The notes under the pieces were generated by a model that was not told the origin of the DNA, did no database searches, and saw only the letters and a program-made list of their open reading frames with translations. The position numbers were made by a program, and so were the translations under genes. Positions 24,301 through 33,600 of a stretch of DNA of 38,278 nt are shown piece after piece (the stretch's first letter is position 1; the number at the start of each line of letters is the position of its first letter). Origin of the DNA: Lachnoclostridium sp. UBA3320. Its GTDB lineage: Bacteria; Bacillota; Clostridia; Lachnospirales; Lachnospiraceae. The stretch is from assembly GCA_002361175.1 (NCBI GenBank), contig DESG01000173.1, positions 1 through 38,278 of the forward strand. Direction: 5' to 3'.

Positions 24301-24723
24301 TCATTTCTTATTCCTGTTAAAAATAAATAATTTACTAAATAAATAGTTCAGTATAACAACAAGTACATTTGAAAAAATCTTCATAAAGATATCATTAAAG
24401 TGCAATATATCAACTGATAGATACATTATTACAATATCCATAACACCAGTGGCAATCCTACACCCTAAAAATGATATACATTCTTTAACAAGCATTACAA
24501 ATGTATTTGTTTTGCTTTCAAAAACAAATATTTTATTAGTAACATAAGCAAAAATTACACTTATCACCCATGCCACCGAAGTGCTTTCTACAGTATCCAT
24601 ATAGAAAACATGCGAACAAACTGTATAAGCAATTATATTTATTAATGTAGTAAGTCCTCCAAAAATTAAATACAGAATAGCTTCTTTATACCTTAAATAC
24701 AGTTCCCATATTTTTCTAAACAT
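24301..24723 (-). CDS. GtrA family membrane protein
   Basis: This 140-residue protein has four hydrophobic helices and the GtrA pattern: FGGLTTLINIIAY in the first helix, VAWVISVIFAYVTNKIFVF in the second and NYLFSKLFIFN at the end. GtrA-like proteins are thought to flip undecaprenyl-linked sugars across the membrane for modification of surface polymers. Between the DUF6465 gene and glf, it suggests polysaccharide decoration. GAGGT precedes the ATG by 5 bases. Confidence 0.9.
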   Translation of the reverse strand: MFRKIWELYLRYKEAILYLIFGGLTTLINIIAYTVCSHVFYMDTVESTSVAWVISVIFAYVTNKIFVFESKTNTFVMLVKECISFLGCRIATGVMDIVIMYLSVDILHFNDIFMKIFSNVLVVILNYLFSKLFIFNRNKK

Positions 24724-24736
24724 TGTTTACCTCAAA

Positions 24737-25072
24737 TTATAAATCAATAGAGCCTGTCTTTTCTGCATCGTCATTTATCACATAGTATGCTTTGCCTTCT
24801 TGTGGCTTAACATATAAAGTCACTGACTCAATAAGAGACTTGTCCTGTCCAGATGTAGTACAATATGCCTTGGCTGCTGCTTCAAACATAAGCTCATCAC
24901 TAAACTCCAAATCGTTATATTGAATATACAGTTTATGCTTGATAGAGTCACTTTTTTTAGTCTGTGTTACTACTGGTGTACTCTCTTTTTTTACCTCTGC
25001 GACATCTTTCTCTTTTACTTCTTTTACATCTTTTGCCACATTGTCAACTTTCTTTTCACTTATAGTACTCAT
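24737..25072 (-). CDS. DUF6465 family protein
   Basis: This 111-residue protein has a Lys/Glu/Val-rich N-terminal half (1-45), probably disordered or helical, and a folded C-terminal half with KLYIQYNDLEFSDELM and SVTLYVKPQEGKAYYVIND, as in DUF6465 proteins of Clostridia. Function is unknown and no signal peptide or membrane segment is seen. It is first in a three-gene transcript with gtrA and glf, behind a perfect promoter. A link to the glycan genes is only positional. Confidence 0.75.
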   Translation of the reverse strand: MSTISEKKVDNVAKDVKEVKEKDVAEVKKESTPVVTQTKKSDSIKHKLYIQYNDLEFSDELMFEAAAKAYCTTSGQDKSLIESVTLYVKPQEGKAYYVINDDAEKTGSIDL

Positions 25073-25126
25073 AATTACATATGTCCTTCTTTCTTTAATT
25101 ATTTGGCATTTTCAGTTATCCATACT

Positions 25127-25155
25127 ATTATAAAGTAAAGAAACGAATATGTCAA
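25127..25155 (-). promoter_or_regulatory. Consensus promoter of DUF6465-gtrA-glf
   Basis: On the minus strand TTGACA (25150-25155) and TATAAT (25127-25132) are separated by 17 bp, both perfect. Transcription would start near 25120, about 48 nt before the DUF6465 ATG. Confidence 0.9.
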
Positions 25156-25204
25156 AATAAATATATATATCTTTTAATATTTATTAGTACGTATAAATAA
25201 TTAT

Positions 25205-25438
25205 TCAGTTTTGACGCTTACGTATCTTTTTTATTCTTTTTAAAACAGATGTATCAAGATTATTTTCCTTGATAATCCTAAGTGCAACCATTTTATTTAT
25301 TCTATAATTTATTGATACAGTTCTTTTTCCATCTGTGTAAATAAAGTGGTCTCCGCTCTGTCTTGACAGTTTAAATCCGTTTCCCTCTAAAATACGCTGC
25401 ATCTCCTTTGTATTGTATACAATAGGTCTTGTACCCAA
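25205..25438 (-). CDS. Orphan HicA-like toxin
   Basis: This protein of about 77 residues resembles HicA mRNA interferases: NTKEMQRILEGNGFKLSRQ followed by SGDHFIYTDGKRTVSI, where the His of GDHF matches the catalytic His of the family, and a basic C-terminus. HicA normally sits beside HicB; no HicB-like gene is present on either side. In-frame starts are GTG 25453, ATG 25444 and TTG 25438. The Shine-Dalgarno GGAGGGG is six bases before the TTG, which is therefore favoured, but this is uncertain. The family call is moderate and activity is unknown. Confidence 0.6.
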   Translation of the reverse strand: MGTRPIVYNTKEMQRILEGNGFKLSRQSGDHFIYTDGKRTVSINYRINKMVALRIIKENNLDTSVLKRIKKIRKRQN

Positions 25439-25551
25439 AAGCATCCCCTCCACAGCTGCTTATTTATCCAGTTGCAACAAGCCTTATAACAGTCACGTAA
25501 ATAATTATACTATAAAAGAATGAATATATAAATACTTTATTATTATATTTT

Positions 25552-25878
25552 TCACTTAGACTTATCTTCTTCTTTAATTTCCCAATTAATTAAAAAAGCA
25601 AGGGAAGCTCGCAGTATAATAATTCCCGCAACAGTCACAATTTCTTCCCATTGCCTTACAACAACTGTACGTACAATTTCACTTCCCATCTTAAATTCAA
25701 GTGCAACTGCAAGCCCCTGTGCCAGAACTCTTTTTGTTTCAGGCAAATGCCTTGTATAATTATAAAAGCCTTTTACTCCAGAAACCGCAATAATAAGCAC
25801 ACCCATAAATTCAAGTATAATTATAATATAACCTGACAAACAGTTAAGTATGGTTTCAAACTGATGCATTAATTCCAT
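25552..25878 (-). CDS. DUF1622 membrane protein
   Basis: This 108-residue protein has three hydrophobic stretches (about 14-34, a weaker amphipathic one in the middle, and 80-98). The pattern YNYTRHLPETKRVLAQG, LEFKMGSEIVRTVV and RASLAFLINWEI is that of DUF1622, whose function is unknown. An in-frame ATG at 25890 overlaps the Shine-Dalgarno TGGAGA; the ATG at 25878 has better spacing and is preferred. It stands alone, 98 bases upstream of the HicA-like gene. Confidence 0.8.
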   Translation of the reverse strand: MELMHQFETILNCLSGYIIIILEFMGVLIIAVSGVKGFYNYTRHLPETKRVLAQGLAVALEFKMGSEIVRTVVVRQWEEIVTVAGIIILRASLAFLINWEIKEEDKSK

Positions 25879-25966
25879 AAAATTCTCCATTCAATAAAAA
25901 CTTTTATAATTTTTCCCTTTTTATGGAATTTTATTCACTAATGCATTAATAGATTGTGTATACATT

Positions 25967-26125
25967 TTAGTGTTTATGACATTTTTTCTTTTTGCATGAA
26001 CAAGATGGGCATAATTCACTAAGCAATTTTGCTACCTCATCCCAAGACTTTTTCAGGCACAGTGCTTTGCGGTTCAGTTTTATATTATTTTGTGTTTTTT
26101 TACTTATAACTTGCTTCATACCCAT
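25967..26125 (-). CDS. Small Cys/Lys-rich protein, function unknown
   Basis: A 52-residue frame on the minus strand starts at ATG 26125, ten bases after AAGGA. It has a Lys/Asn-rich start, a helical middle (KKSWDEVAKLLSEL) and a Cys-rich end, CPSCSCKKKKCHKH, holding four of its five Cys plus two His. This end resembles a compact SEC-C-type metal-binding motif, though shorter. The spacing of Cys and His and the Shine-Dalgarno make it a plausible gene. It lies divergent to the multicopper-oxidase-like gene at 26280. Confidence 0.55.
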   Translation of the reverse strand: MGMKQVISKKTQNNIKLNRKALCLKKSWDEVAKLLSELCPSCSCKKKKCHKH

Positions 26126-26233
26126 ATATTAGTTTTCCTTATAATATTTTGTTTTATAATAATATATGAAAAAAACATAACTGTGTTATAAATTTTAATT
26201 GGTAAGAACTAGTACATCTTATTATCTTTTGCA

Positions 26234-26239
26234 TATAAT
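26234..26239 (+). promoter_or_regulatory. -10 of the multicopper-oxidase-like gene
   Basis: A perfect TATAAT lies 41 bases before the preferred ATG at 26280. No convincing -35 is seen at the expected distance, so an activator or alternative promoter is possible. Confidence 0.4.
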
Positions 26240-26279
26240 ATAAAGAAATTAGAATATGTACAAAAAGGATGAGATTAAT

Positions 26280-27551
26280 ATGGAATTATGTAAATATTCC
26301 AAGATTGGAAATGTGAAAGTGTTTGAGATTGCCATGGTACAGGCTGTAGAACCATTAGTCATTCGTGCAAATGTAGGAGATTGTATCAAACTGCGCATAA
26401 CAAATACAGACACAGAAACTGTAGTAGAGCGGTTTTTTATAAGTGATAAACCAGAGACAATATTATTACATGACCAGTTATTTAATAATATCAATAAGCA
26501 GTATGAATTGTTTGGAGCATTGATTATTGAAGAGATAGGTACTACATTTCATAATCCAAAGGACGGAAAAGAGCTATATTCAGGAACACAGGCAGTTATT
26601 CGCAGAGAAAATGGAACAGCTTTTAGAGAATTTGTTTTGTTTGTTAATGATTTAGGGATTAACTATAGAGCAGAGCCAATGAAGAAACGACTTTGTAAAA
26701 AAGAGGATTTGGCATATATATTTAGTTCTTATATACACGGCGACCCGACAACACCAATACTTGAAACTTATCCAAGAGATGAACTTATAATTCGCCTGAT
26801 TAATGGAACAGATGAAGCAAAATGTTCTTTAAATATTATGGGAATGTCATGGAGAAAAGAATTGGCAGATATCAAGCCAACTTTTACATCTTCTCAGATA
26901 TTTAGTTTTAACTTTAATATAACAGAAAAATATGGTGCTGGGGACTATCTTTATTATTTAGGAGAAATTGACGATGCATGGCGTGGACTGTGGGGAATTA
27001 TACGAGTACATAAAAAATACATAAAAAATTTAAAACCCTTATATCAGGAAAAAGATATAATTAATGCTCTTCCTTTTTATCCATCTAAAAATGAAGTGAT
27101 TAGACGTTATGAAGTTGTAGCTGTGCATAATTCAGATAAACTTATATTTGTTTCTTTGAAAGATATAAACAATGTGCTGGCAGGAAAACATATGTCTAAA
27201 CCCATGATTCTTAGAGCAAATAAAGGCGAGTGGATAGAGGTAACACTACATAATGCACTAGATTTAAAGCATCCAATCCCTCACTTTTCTTATCCAAGAG
27301 TTCCTGTAAACAAAGAATATAAGCCATCTATGAGAGTATCTATGAACCCACAATTTCTGCGGTACGACCCAATTTATAATTCTGGTATTAATGTAGGCTA
27401 TAATGAAATGGAACAGACAGTAGGAGTAGGAGAGACCAAACGCTATCTTTGGTATGCGGATAAGGAATATGGAGTATGTGCCATACAGTCTTTTGGAGAT
27501 ATACAAAATCATCGCTATAATGGATTGTTCGGAGCAATTATTGTAGAGTAA
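26280..27551 (+). CDS. Multicopper-oxidase-like protein with degenerate copper sites
   Basis: This 423-residue protein has the cupredoxin-repeat architecture of multicopper oxidases: an N-terminal module (VIRANVGDCIKLRITNT), a middle module ending YLGEIDDAWRGLWGIIRV and a C-terminal module (ILRANKGEWIEVTLHN) with VGYN, VGVGETKRYLWYADKEYG and FGDIQNHRYNGLFGAIIVE, which recall the MnxG/copper-oxidase group. The HxH and HCH copper-binding motifs are not visible, and no signal peptide is present. It probably does not work as a copper oxidase. An in-frame ATG at 26256 has no good ribosome site; AAGGATGAG precedes the ATG at 26280. It stands alone on its strand, divergent from the small Cys-rich gene. 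Confidence 0.7.
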   Translation: MELCKYSKIGNVKVFEIAMVQAVEPLVIRANVGDCIKLRITNTDTETVVERFFISDKPETILLHDQLFNNINKQYELFGALIIEEIGTTFHNPKDGKELYSGTQAVIRRENGTAFREFVLFVNDLGINYRAEPMKKRLCKKEDLAYIFSSYIHGDPTTPILETYPRDELIIRLINGTDEAKCSLNIMGMSWRKELADIKPTFTSSQIFSFNFNITEKYGAGDYLYYLGEIDDAWRGLWGIIRVHKKYIKNLKPLYQEKDIINALPFYPSKNEVIRRYEVVAVHNSDKLIFVSLKDINNVLAGKHMSKPMILRANKGEWIEVTLHNALDLKHPIPHFSYPRVPVNKEYKPSMRVSMNPQFLRYDPIYNSGINVGYNEMEQTVGVGETKRYLWYADKEYGVCAIQSFGDIQNHRYNGLFGAIIVE

Positions 27552-27554
27552 AAA

Positions 27555-27588
27555 TGTGCTCCTCTTACATCTGTGTAAAAGGAGCACA
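27555..27588 (-). terminator. Terminator of the toxin-antitoxin pair (copy 1 of duplicated hairpin)
   Basis: Arms 27555-27569 and 27574-27588 pair over 15 positions with one mismatch and a TCTG loop. The minus strand continues ATTTTT, so it ends the toxin-antitoxin transcript; it also lies just after the oxidase-like gene. Bases 27557-27588 differ at one of 32 positions from 28149-28180. Confidence 0.75.
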
Positions 27589-27599
27589 CATAGTTGTAA

Positions 27600-27631
27600 A
27601 TAAAGAAAGCAGTATTAATACTACGTAAAAG
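27600..27631. repeat. Relic of secDF 3' coding sequence
   Basis: ATAAAGAAAG (27600-27609) and GTATTAATACTACGTAAAAG (27612-27631) match, in the same order and orientation, ATAAAGAAAG (28383-28392) and a 20-mer with one difference (28404-28423) inside secDF. The spacing is shortened by 9 bases. With the duplicated terminator next to it, this looks like a decayed partial copy of the secDF end. Confidence 0.55.
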
Positions 27632-27645
27632 TCCTGATATTTCTG

Positions 27646-27837
27646 TTAATCCCAGTCAATGTCTTCATGTGATATTGTTCCGTTTTCTTCCCTGTCTTTT
27701 CTTCCTTCCATTATAGCAGCTATTTCGTCTGGCTCTGGCTCTACTTCAGGAATAAATTTTATAATAACCTGATAAAGAACATCAATATCATTTTCTGGTA
27801 CAAGTTCAATTAAATTTTTTAATGTTTCTTTACTCAT
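27646..27837 (-). CDS. RelB-like antitoxin of a type II pair
   Basis: This 63-residue acidic protein ends EPDEIAAIMEGRKDREENG followed by HEDIDWD, a pattern frequent in antitoxins paired with RelE/ParE toxins. It follows the toxin by 12 bases; AGGAGG, which begins right after the toxin stop, precedes its ATG by 8 bases. The toxin-first order is like HigBA. It would neutralise the toxin and may repress the pair's promoter, though no DNA-binding domain is obvious. Confidence 0.75.
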   Translation of the reverse strand: MSKETLKNLIELVPENDIDVLYQVIIKFIPEVEPEPDEIAAIMEGRKDREENGTISHEDIDWD

Positions 27838-27849
27838 ATTTTCTACCTC

Positions 27850-28086
27850 CTACAGTCTCTTATATGCTTGACCTCTTGGAATAATATTATCAATATAGAT
27901 TTTATCATTTTCCATAGTGAAAAGTACTCTTAAATCTCCAACCCTCAAGCGATACCCATCTTTTACGCCTTGCAATTTTTTAATATCTCCAAATGGGATT
28001 TTTTCAATCGCTTCTCGCAATCTTTTCTTTGTTGTCTTGTCAGTGGAATTTATATATTTTACTGCACTTTTACTGTATTCCAGCAT
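27850..28086 (-). CDS. RelE/ParE-family toxin
   Basis: This 78-residue basic protein has the RelE fold signature: KSAVKYINSTDKTTKKRLREA, then KKLQG, DGYRLRVGDLRVLFTM and a C-terminal IIPRGQAYKRL. Members cut mRNA on the ribosome or poison gyrase; the subgroup cannot be told by eye. GGAGG lies 11 bases before the ATG, a little far, with an out-of-frame 7-codon ORF between. It is encoded before its antitoxin, and the pair lies between two near-identical terminators. Confidence 0.85.
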   Translation of the reverse strand: MLEYSKSAVKYINSTDKTTKKRLREAIEKIPFGDIKKLQGVKDGYRLRVGDLRVLFTMENDKIYIDNIIPRGQAYKRL

Positions 28087-28148
28087 TTTTCATTTGTCCT
28101 CCTTTCCTATACATAGTACGCCTTTTTTATTCTGCCATATGCAAAAGA

Positions 28149-28178
28149 TGCTCCTCTTACGTCTGTGTAAAAGGAGCA
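28149..28178 (-). terminator. secDF terminator (copy 2 of duplicated hairpin)
   Basis: Arms 28149-28160 and 28167-28178 pair with one mismatch; the minus strand continues ATCTTTTGC. It lies 9 bases after the secDF stop. It is nearly identical to the hairpin at 27555-27588. Confidence 0.75.
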
Positions 28179-28186
28179 CATATATT

Positions 28187-30427
28187 TTAAGCTTTTTTAA
28201 TTGATACTGCTTTTGTCTTGTTGCCTACTGCTGCTTTCTTCTTTGATGTTGCTTTTTTAATTGTATACCACAGTGTACCTGTTATGCATACTGATGAATA
28301 AGCACCACATATAATACCTGCAAGCAGAGGTATTGCAAAGTCTCTTACTGAATCTACGCCAAGTATTGCAAGCATAACTACCATAAAGAAAGTTGTAAGT
28401 GAGGTATTAATACTACGTGAAAGAGTCTGTGTAATACTGTCATTAACAACGTCTTCAAGTGCGCTGCTGCTTGTACGTGTACCAAGATTCTCACGTATAC
28501 GGTCAAAGATTACAATAGTAGCATTTATAGAGTAACCTACAATTGTAAGCATACATGCTATAAATGTATTGCCGACTGAAATTCTTGCAGCGGCATATAC
28601 AAGAAGCACACAAAGCACATCATGCAAAAGAGCTAAGACTGCGCTTCCTGCAAAAATAATATCTTTAAATCTAAACCATATATAAATAAGCATACATATC
28701 GCTGCTATTACTACTGCTACAACGGCATCTGATTTCATTTCATCAGATACAGATGCACTTATACTTTGAATTTGTATACTGTCTTCTTCAATACTATACT
28801 TGGAAGAAATAGATTCAGTAAGCATCTTACGCTGTTCTTCTGAAAGTTCAACTGTCTTAACTGTAAGTTCGTTAGAACCTGCCACTTCTGCTATAACAAC
28901 ATCATTAGAGCCACTTATATCCATAAAAAGGTCTTCTATTTCCTTTTTAAAATCAGCGTTAATAGTCTGGTCACTGCTAAATGGTATATCATAAGTTGTA
29001 CCACCCATAAAGTCAAGACCATAGTTAAGTATATAACCGCTTCTTGCATTGTTTATGATAAGCATAACTAAACATGCGGCAATCATAACACCTGAAATTG
29101 CAAAGAATTTAGTTTTATTCTTAATAAAGCCAATCTGTTTTCTTTCTTTTTCAAGACCAAAGTATTTTACTTCATCTACGCCAAATGTATACATTGCATT
29201 AAGAATAAGCTTTGTAATAACAAGTGATGTAAACATTGAAAGTATAATACCCATTGCAAGTGTAGTTGCAAAGCCCTTTACAGTACCAGAACCTTTAACA
29301 TATAAAACTACAGCGGCAATAAGTGTTGTTACGTTACCATCTACAATAGCTGAAAGTGCTTTGTCAAATCCAAGTTTTATACTTGACTGAACTGACTTGC
29401 CATTTCTTAATTCTTCCTTAATACGAGTAAATATAATAACATTGGCATCAACTGCCATACCTATATTAAGTATTATACCTGCCACGCCTGGAAGTGTAAG
29501 TGTTATATCTAGGACATTAAGTGCAACAATCATTACTACAAGATAAAATACCAGTGCAAGTGAAGCAGCCACACCTGGCAGCCTGTAGAGCACAATCATA
29601 AAAATTACAACAAGTGCAAAACCAATAGCGCCTGCCATAAGACTTGTATTAATTGCATCTTGTCCTAGCTGTGCACCTACTACCTGTGACTGTATTTCTT
29701 TAAGTTCAACAGGAAGTGCACCTATACGTATCATTGAAGCAAGCTCATCTGCTTCTGAATAAGTAGCAAAATTTCCTGAAATAACAGCATGTCCGTCTGT
29801 TATCTCTGCCTGTACCCTTGGAGCTGAGAGTACATTGCCATCATATATTATATAAATCTGCTCTTTTGTAGGGAATGCAGCAGCAGTTGCCTCAGCAAAT
29901 CTTTTAGTGCCTTTTCCATTAAACGTAAGTTCAACTACATATTCTTTATTTTTAGTAACCTCGTCCTGCTGTGTGCCTGCTTCAGCATTTTTAATATGTT
30001 TACCCGTACATACAGTCTTTGTATACTGTGGATTATTATTTTCATCAAATGTAATATCACTTGCTGCAACAAAGTCAAGAGAACCTTCTTTGCCTAAAGA
30101 TTCAAGAACCTCATCTGCGTTTTCAACACCAGGGATATCAATAGATATACGGTTGTTTCCTTCCTGTACTACTGATGATTCAGTACTATATACCTCAGCA
30201 CGGTCTTGCATCATTGCAATCGTGTCTCTCATCTCTGTATCAGTTGGGTTGTCCTTAACAGTCTGGTATGTAATGCTTACACCTCCTGCAAGGTCAAGAC
30301 CCAGTTTAATATTTCTGGCACTGCCCCTGTGCGAATCAGAAAAACCAACTAAAGCTGTAAAAGCACAAAGCACAGTTACTGCAAGAATAATAAACAAATG
30401 CAGCAACGCTTTTTTCTTGTTTTTCAT
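28187..30427 (-). CDS. secDF: Fused SecD-SecF protein translocase subunit
   Basis: SecDF uses the proton-motive force to pull exported proteins out of the SecYEG channel. This 746-residue fusion, as in Bacillus subtilis, begins with the SecD half: an N-terminal helix, LGLDLAGG (42-49), the large extracytoplasmic P1 domain and helices with MAVDANVIIFTRIKEE. The SecF half follows: YGLDFMGGT, a second outer domain and YSINATIVIFDRIREN. The Asp residues in these helices are the likely proton relay. About 12 membrane helices are expected. The C-terminal tail is Lys/Ala-rich and cytoplasmic. AGGAG precedes the ATG by 10 bases; a separate promoter (30499-30528) serves it. Confidence 0.96.
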   Translation of the reverse strand: MKNKKKALLHLFIILAVTVLCAFTALVGFSDSHRGSARNIKLGLDLAGGVSITYQTVKDNPTDTEMRDTIAMMQDRAEVYSTESSVVQEGNNRISIDIPGVENADEVLESLGKEGSLDFVAASDITFDENNNPQYTKTVCTGKHIKNAEAGTQQDEVTKNKEYVVELTFNGKGTKRFAEATAAAFPTKEQIYIIYDGNVLSAPRVQAEITDGHAVISGNFATYSEADELASMIRIGALPVELKEIQSQVVGAQLGQDAINTSLMAGAIGFALVVIFMIVLYRLPGVAASLALVFYLVVMIVALNVLDITLTLPGVAGIILNIGMAVDANVIIFTRIKEELRNGKSVQSSIKLGFDKALSAIVDGNVTTLIAAVVLYVKGSGTVKGFATTLAMGIILSMFTSLVITKLILNAMYTFGVDEVKYFGLEKERKQIGFIKNKTKFFAISGVMIAACLVMLIINNARSGYILNYGLDFMGGTTYDIPFSSDQTINADFKKEIEDLFMDISGSNDVVIAEVAGSNELTVKTVELSEEQRKMLTESISSKYSIEEDSIQIQSISASVSDEMKSDAVVAVVIAAICMLIYIWFRFKDIIFAGSAVLALLHDVLCVLLVYAAARISVGNTFIACMLTIVGYSINATIVIFDRIRENLGTRTSSSALEDVVNDSITQTLSRSINTSLTTFFMVVMLAILGVDSVRDFAIPLLAGIICGAYSSVCITGTLWYTIKKATSKKKAAVGNKTKAVSIKKA

Positions 30428-30498
30428 GTGTTATATTCTCCTTTTTTCCAAACTTGTCTTAAACTGTTTACAATAGCTAAAAAGTCACATCAAAAGTC

Positions 30499-30528
30499 AT
30501 TATAGCATAGCTATTATATAATTTGCAA
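30499..30528 (-). promoter_or_regulatory. Candidate secDF promoter
   Basis: On the minus strand TTGCAA (30523-30528) and a perfect TATAAT (30499-30504) are 18 bp apart, giving a start near 30492 and a 65-nt leader. Confidence 0.6.
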
Positions 30529-30580
30529 GTATTAAAAATATGGCAAGATACTAAAATCAAAAGTATCTAAATACAGTATA

Positions 30581-30620
30581 TATAGCCCAGAGGAAACTAT
30601 AATATTTCTTCTGGGCTATA
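30581..30620 (-). terminator. rpoC terminator
   Basis: Arms TATAGCCCAGAGGAAA (30581-30596) and TTTCTTCTGGGCTATA (30605-30620) pair over 16 positions with one wobble. The following minus-strand sequence is AT-rich but lacks a strict T tract. It lies 12 bases after the rpoC stop. Confidence 0.65.
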
Positions 30621-30632
30621 AACCAGTTGCAA

Positions 30633-33600
30633 TTAATCGTCAATCAGAGCCAATGAATCAAGGTCTTCAAGTTCTTCCATAGATGTAGAATACACAAGCT
30701 CTCCATCAGCAGCAGCTACTTCATTGTCCTGTGAATCATTTTCTATTTCATCATCTAAAATATCATCTGATTCTATATCTATATCTTGGTCTTTATTTCT
30801 ATTTTTATCCTTGTTACCACCTTCTTCAGATTCCTGACTTGCCTGTTGTTCTTTGCGATGTTCTTCAATAAATTTTTCAGCCTCTTCATCACAGTCAAGT
30901 TTTACACAACGGTAACGTTTCATACCTGTACCCGCTGGTATAAGCTTTCCAAGGATAACATTTTCTTTAAGTCCCACAAGTGGGTCTATTTTTCCTTTAA
31001 TTGCAGCATCAGTAAGAACTTTTGTTGTTTCTTGAAACGATGCAGCTGAAAGGAATGAATTTGTAGCAAGAGAAGCCTTTGTAATACCAAGCATTACCTG
31101 CTTGCCTTCTGGCGGCTCTTTACCTTCTTTAGTAAGCTTTTCAACTTCGTCTTCAAAGTCAAGAGCATCTACCATAACTCCTGGTAAAAATGCAGAATCG
31201 CCACTATTTTCAATACGGATTTTTTTAAGCATCTGGCGTACAATTACTTCAATATGCTTGTCGTTAATTTCAACACCCTGTAAACGGTATACACGCTGAA
31301 CTTCACGTATCATATAGTCTTGTACTGCTCTTACACCTTTTATCGCAAGAATATCATGAGGATTTACACTTCCTTCTGTAAGTTCATCGCCAGCTTCCAA
31401 AAGCTGTCCATCCATAACCTTTATACGTGAGCCATATGGTATAAGATATGCCTTTTGTTCACCATTTTCAGGATTTGTAACAATAACCTCACGCTTTTTC
31501 TTTGTATCACGTATAGCAACAACACCGCCAAATTCTGCAATAATTGCAAGTCCTTTTGGCTTACGTGCCTCAAAAAGCTCCTCTACACGTGGAAGACCTT
31601 GTGTAATATCATCACCAGCAACACCACCGCTATGGAAAGTACGCATTGTAAGCTGTGTACCTGGTTCACCAATAGACTGTGCCGCAATAATTCCAACAGC
31701 TTCACCAACCTGTACTGGGTCGCCTGTAGCAAGGTTTGCTCCATAACACTTTGCACATACACCAATATGAGACTTGCACGTAAGTATTGTACGAATTTTA
31801 ATCTTTGCCTTGTCAACATCTTCTGCCACTTTTTTAGTAGCAAGAATACGTGCTGCACGCATTGGTGTAATCATATGATTTGCCTTTACAATAAGTTCTC
31901 CATTATCATCATAAATATTTTCACATGAGAAACGTCCTGTAATACGTTCTTCAAGTGATTCTATCATCTCTTTACCATCCATTACTCCTGATATTTCCAT
32001 ACCAGGGATAAAATCCTTGTCTGCACAACAGTCAACTTCACGGATAATAAGCTCCTGTGATACATCTACAAGACGTCTTGTAAGATATCCTGAATCGGCT
32101 GTACGAAGAGCTGTATCTGACATACCCTTTCTTGCACCATGCGCAGAAATGAAATATTCCAAAACGTCAAGTCCCTCACGGAAATTTGATTTAATAGGAA
32201 GCTCTATTGTACGCCCTGACGTATCAGCCATAAGCCCACGCATACCAGCAAGCTGCTTAATCTGTTTTTCAGAACCACGTGCACCTGAATCAGCCATCAT
32301 AAAGATATTATTGTATTTATCAAGCCCTGACAGCAAAGCATCTGTAATACTGTCATCAGCTGTTCTCCACGTATTGATTACAGCCTTGTAGCGTTCTTCT
32401 TCTGTAAGAAGCCCACGACGGAATTTACGTGAAATACTTTCTACTGTCTTTTCAGCGTCTGACAAAATAGTCTTCTTAGCTTCTGGCACTGTCATATCTG
32501 AAATAGATACAGTCATTGCTGCACGTGTTGAATACTTATAGCCAAGTGACTTTACATTGTCCATAGTCTCAGCAGTGCCTGTTGCACCATGAACATTTAT
32601 GCACTTTTCAAGCACCTGTTTAAGCTGTTTCTTTCCAACGTGGAAATCAACTTCAAGCTTCAAGAAGTTGTCAGGGTTAGAACGGTCAACAAACCCTAAA
32701 TCTTGTGGAAGTATCTCATTGAATAAAAATCTTCCAAGGGTAGACTCAATTATTCTCTCTTCCTCTTCTCCAGCATCATTTATGCCTTTTCTTCTTACCT
32801 TTATCCTAGAGTGAAGGGTAATCGCCTTATTTTCATAAGCAATAATAGCTTCATTTACATTTTTAAAGAATTTGCCCTCACCTTTTGCACCTGGTCTTTC
32901 CTGTGTAAGATAATATATGCCAAGCACCATATCCTGTGAAGGTACTGCAACAACACCACCGTCTGACGGCTTCAACAGGTTATTTGGTGAAAGCAGCAGG
33001 AAGCGGCATTCTGCCTGTGCTTCAACTGACAATGGAAGATGCACTGCCATCTGGTCCCCATCGAAGTCGGCATTAAAAGCGGTACATACAAGAGGATGCA
33101 GCTTTATTGCTTTGCCTTCTACAAGCGTAGGTTCAAATGCCTGTATACCAAGCCTGTGTAGTGTAGGCGCACGGTTAAGCATAACTGGATGCTCACGTAT
33201 TACCTCATCTAATACATCCCATACTTCCGTCTGAAGCTTTTCAACCATCTTCTTAGCTTGTTTGATATTGTGAGCTGTACCATCAGAGACAAGTTCTTTC
33301 ATGACAAATGGTTTGAAAAGTTCAATAGCCATTTCCTTTGGAAGTCCACACTGGTATATCTTAAGTTCAGGCCCTACAACAATTACTGAACGTCCTGAAT
33401 AATCTACACGTTTTCCTAAAAGATTCTGGCGGAAGCGTCCCTGCTTGCCCTTAAGCATATCTGAAAGTGACTTAAGAGGTCTGTTGCCTGGTCCTGTAAC
33501 TGGGCGCCCACGTCTTCCATTATCAATAAGTGCATCTACTGCTTCTTGCAACATTCTTTTTTCGTTGCGCACAATAATATCTGGCGCACCCAGTTCAAGA

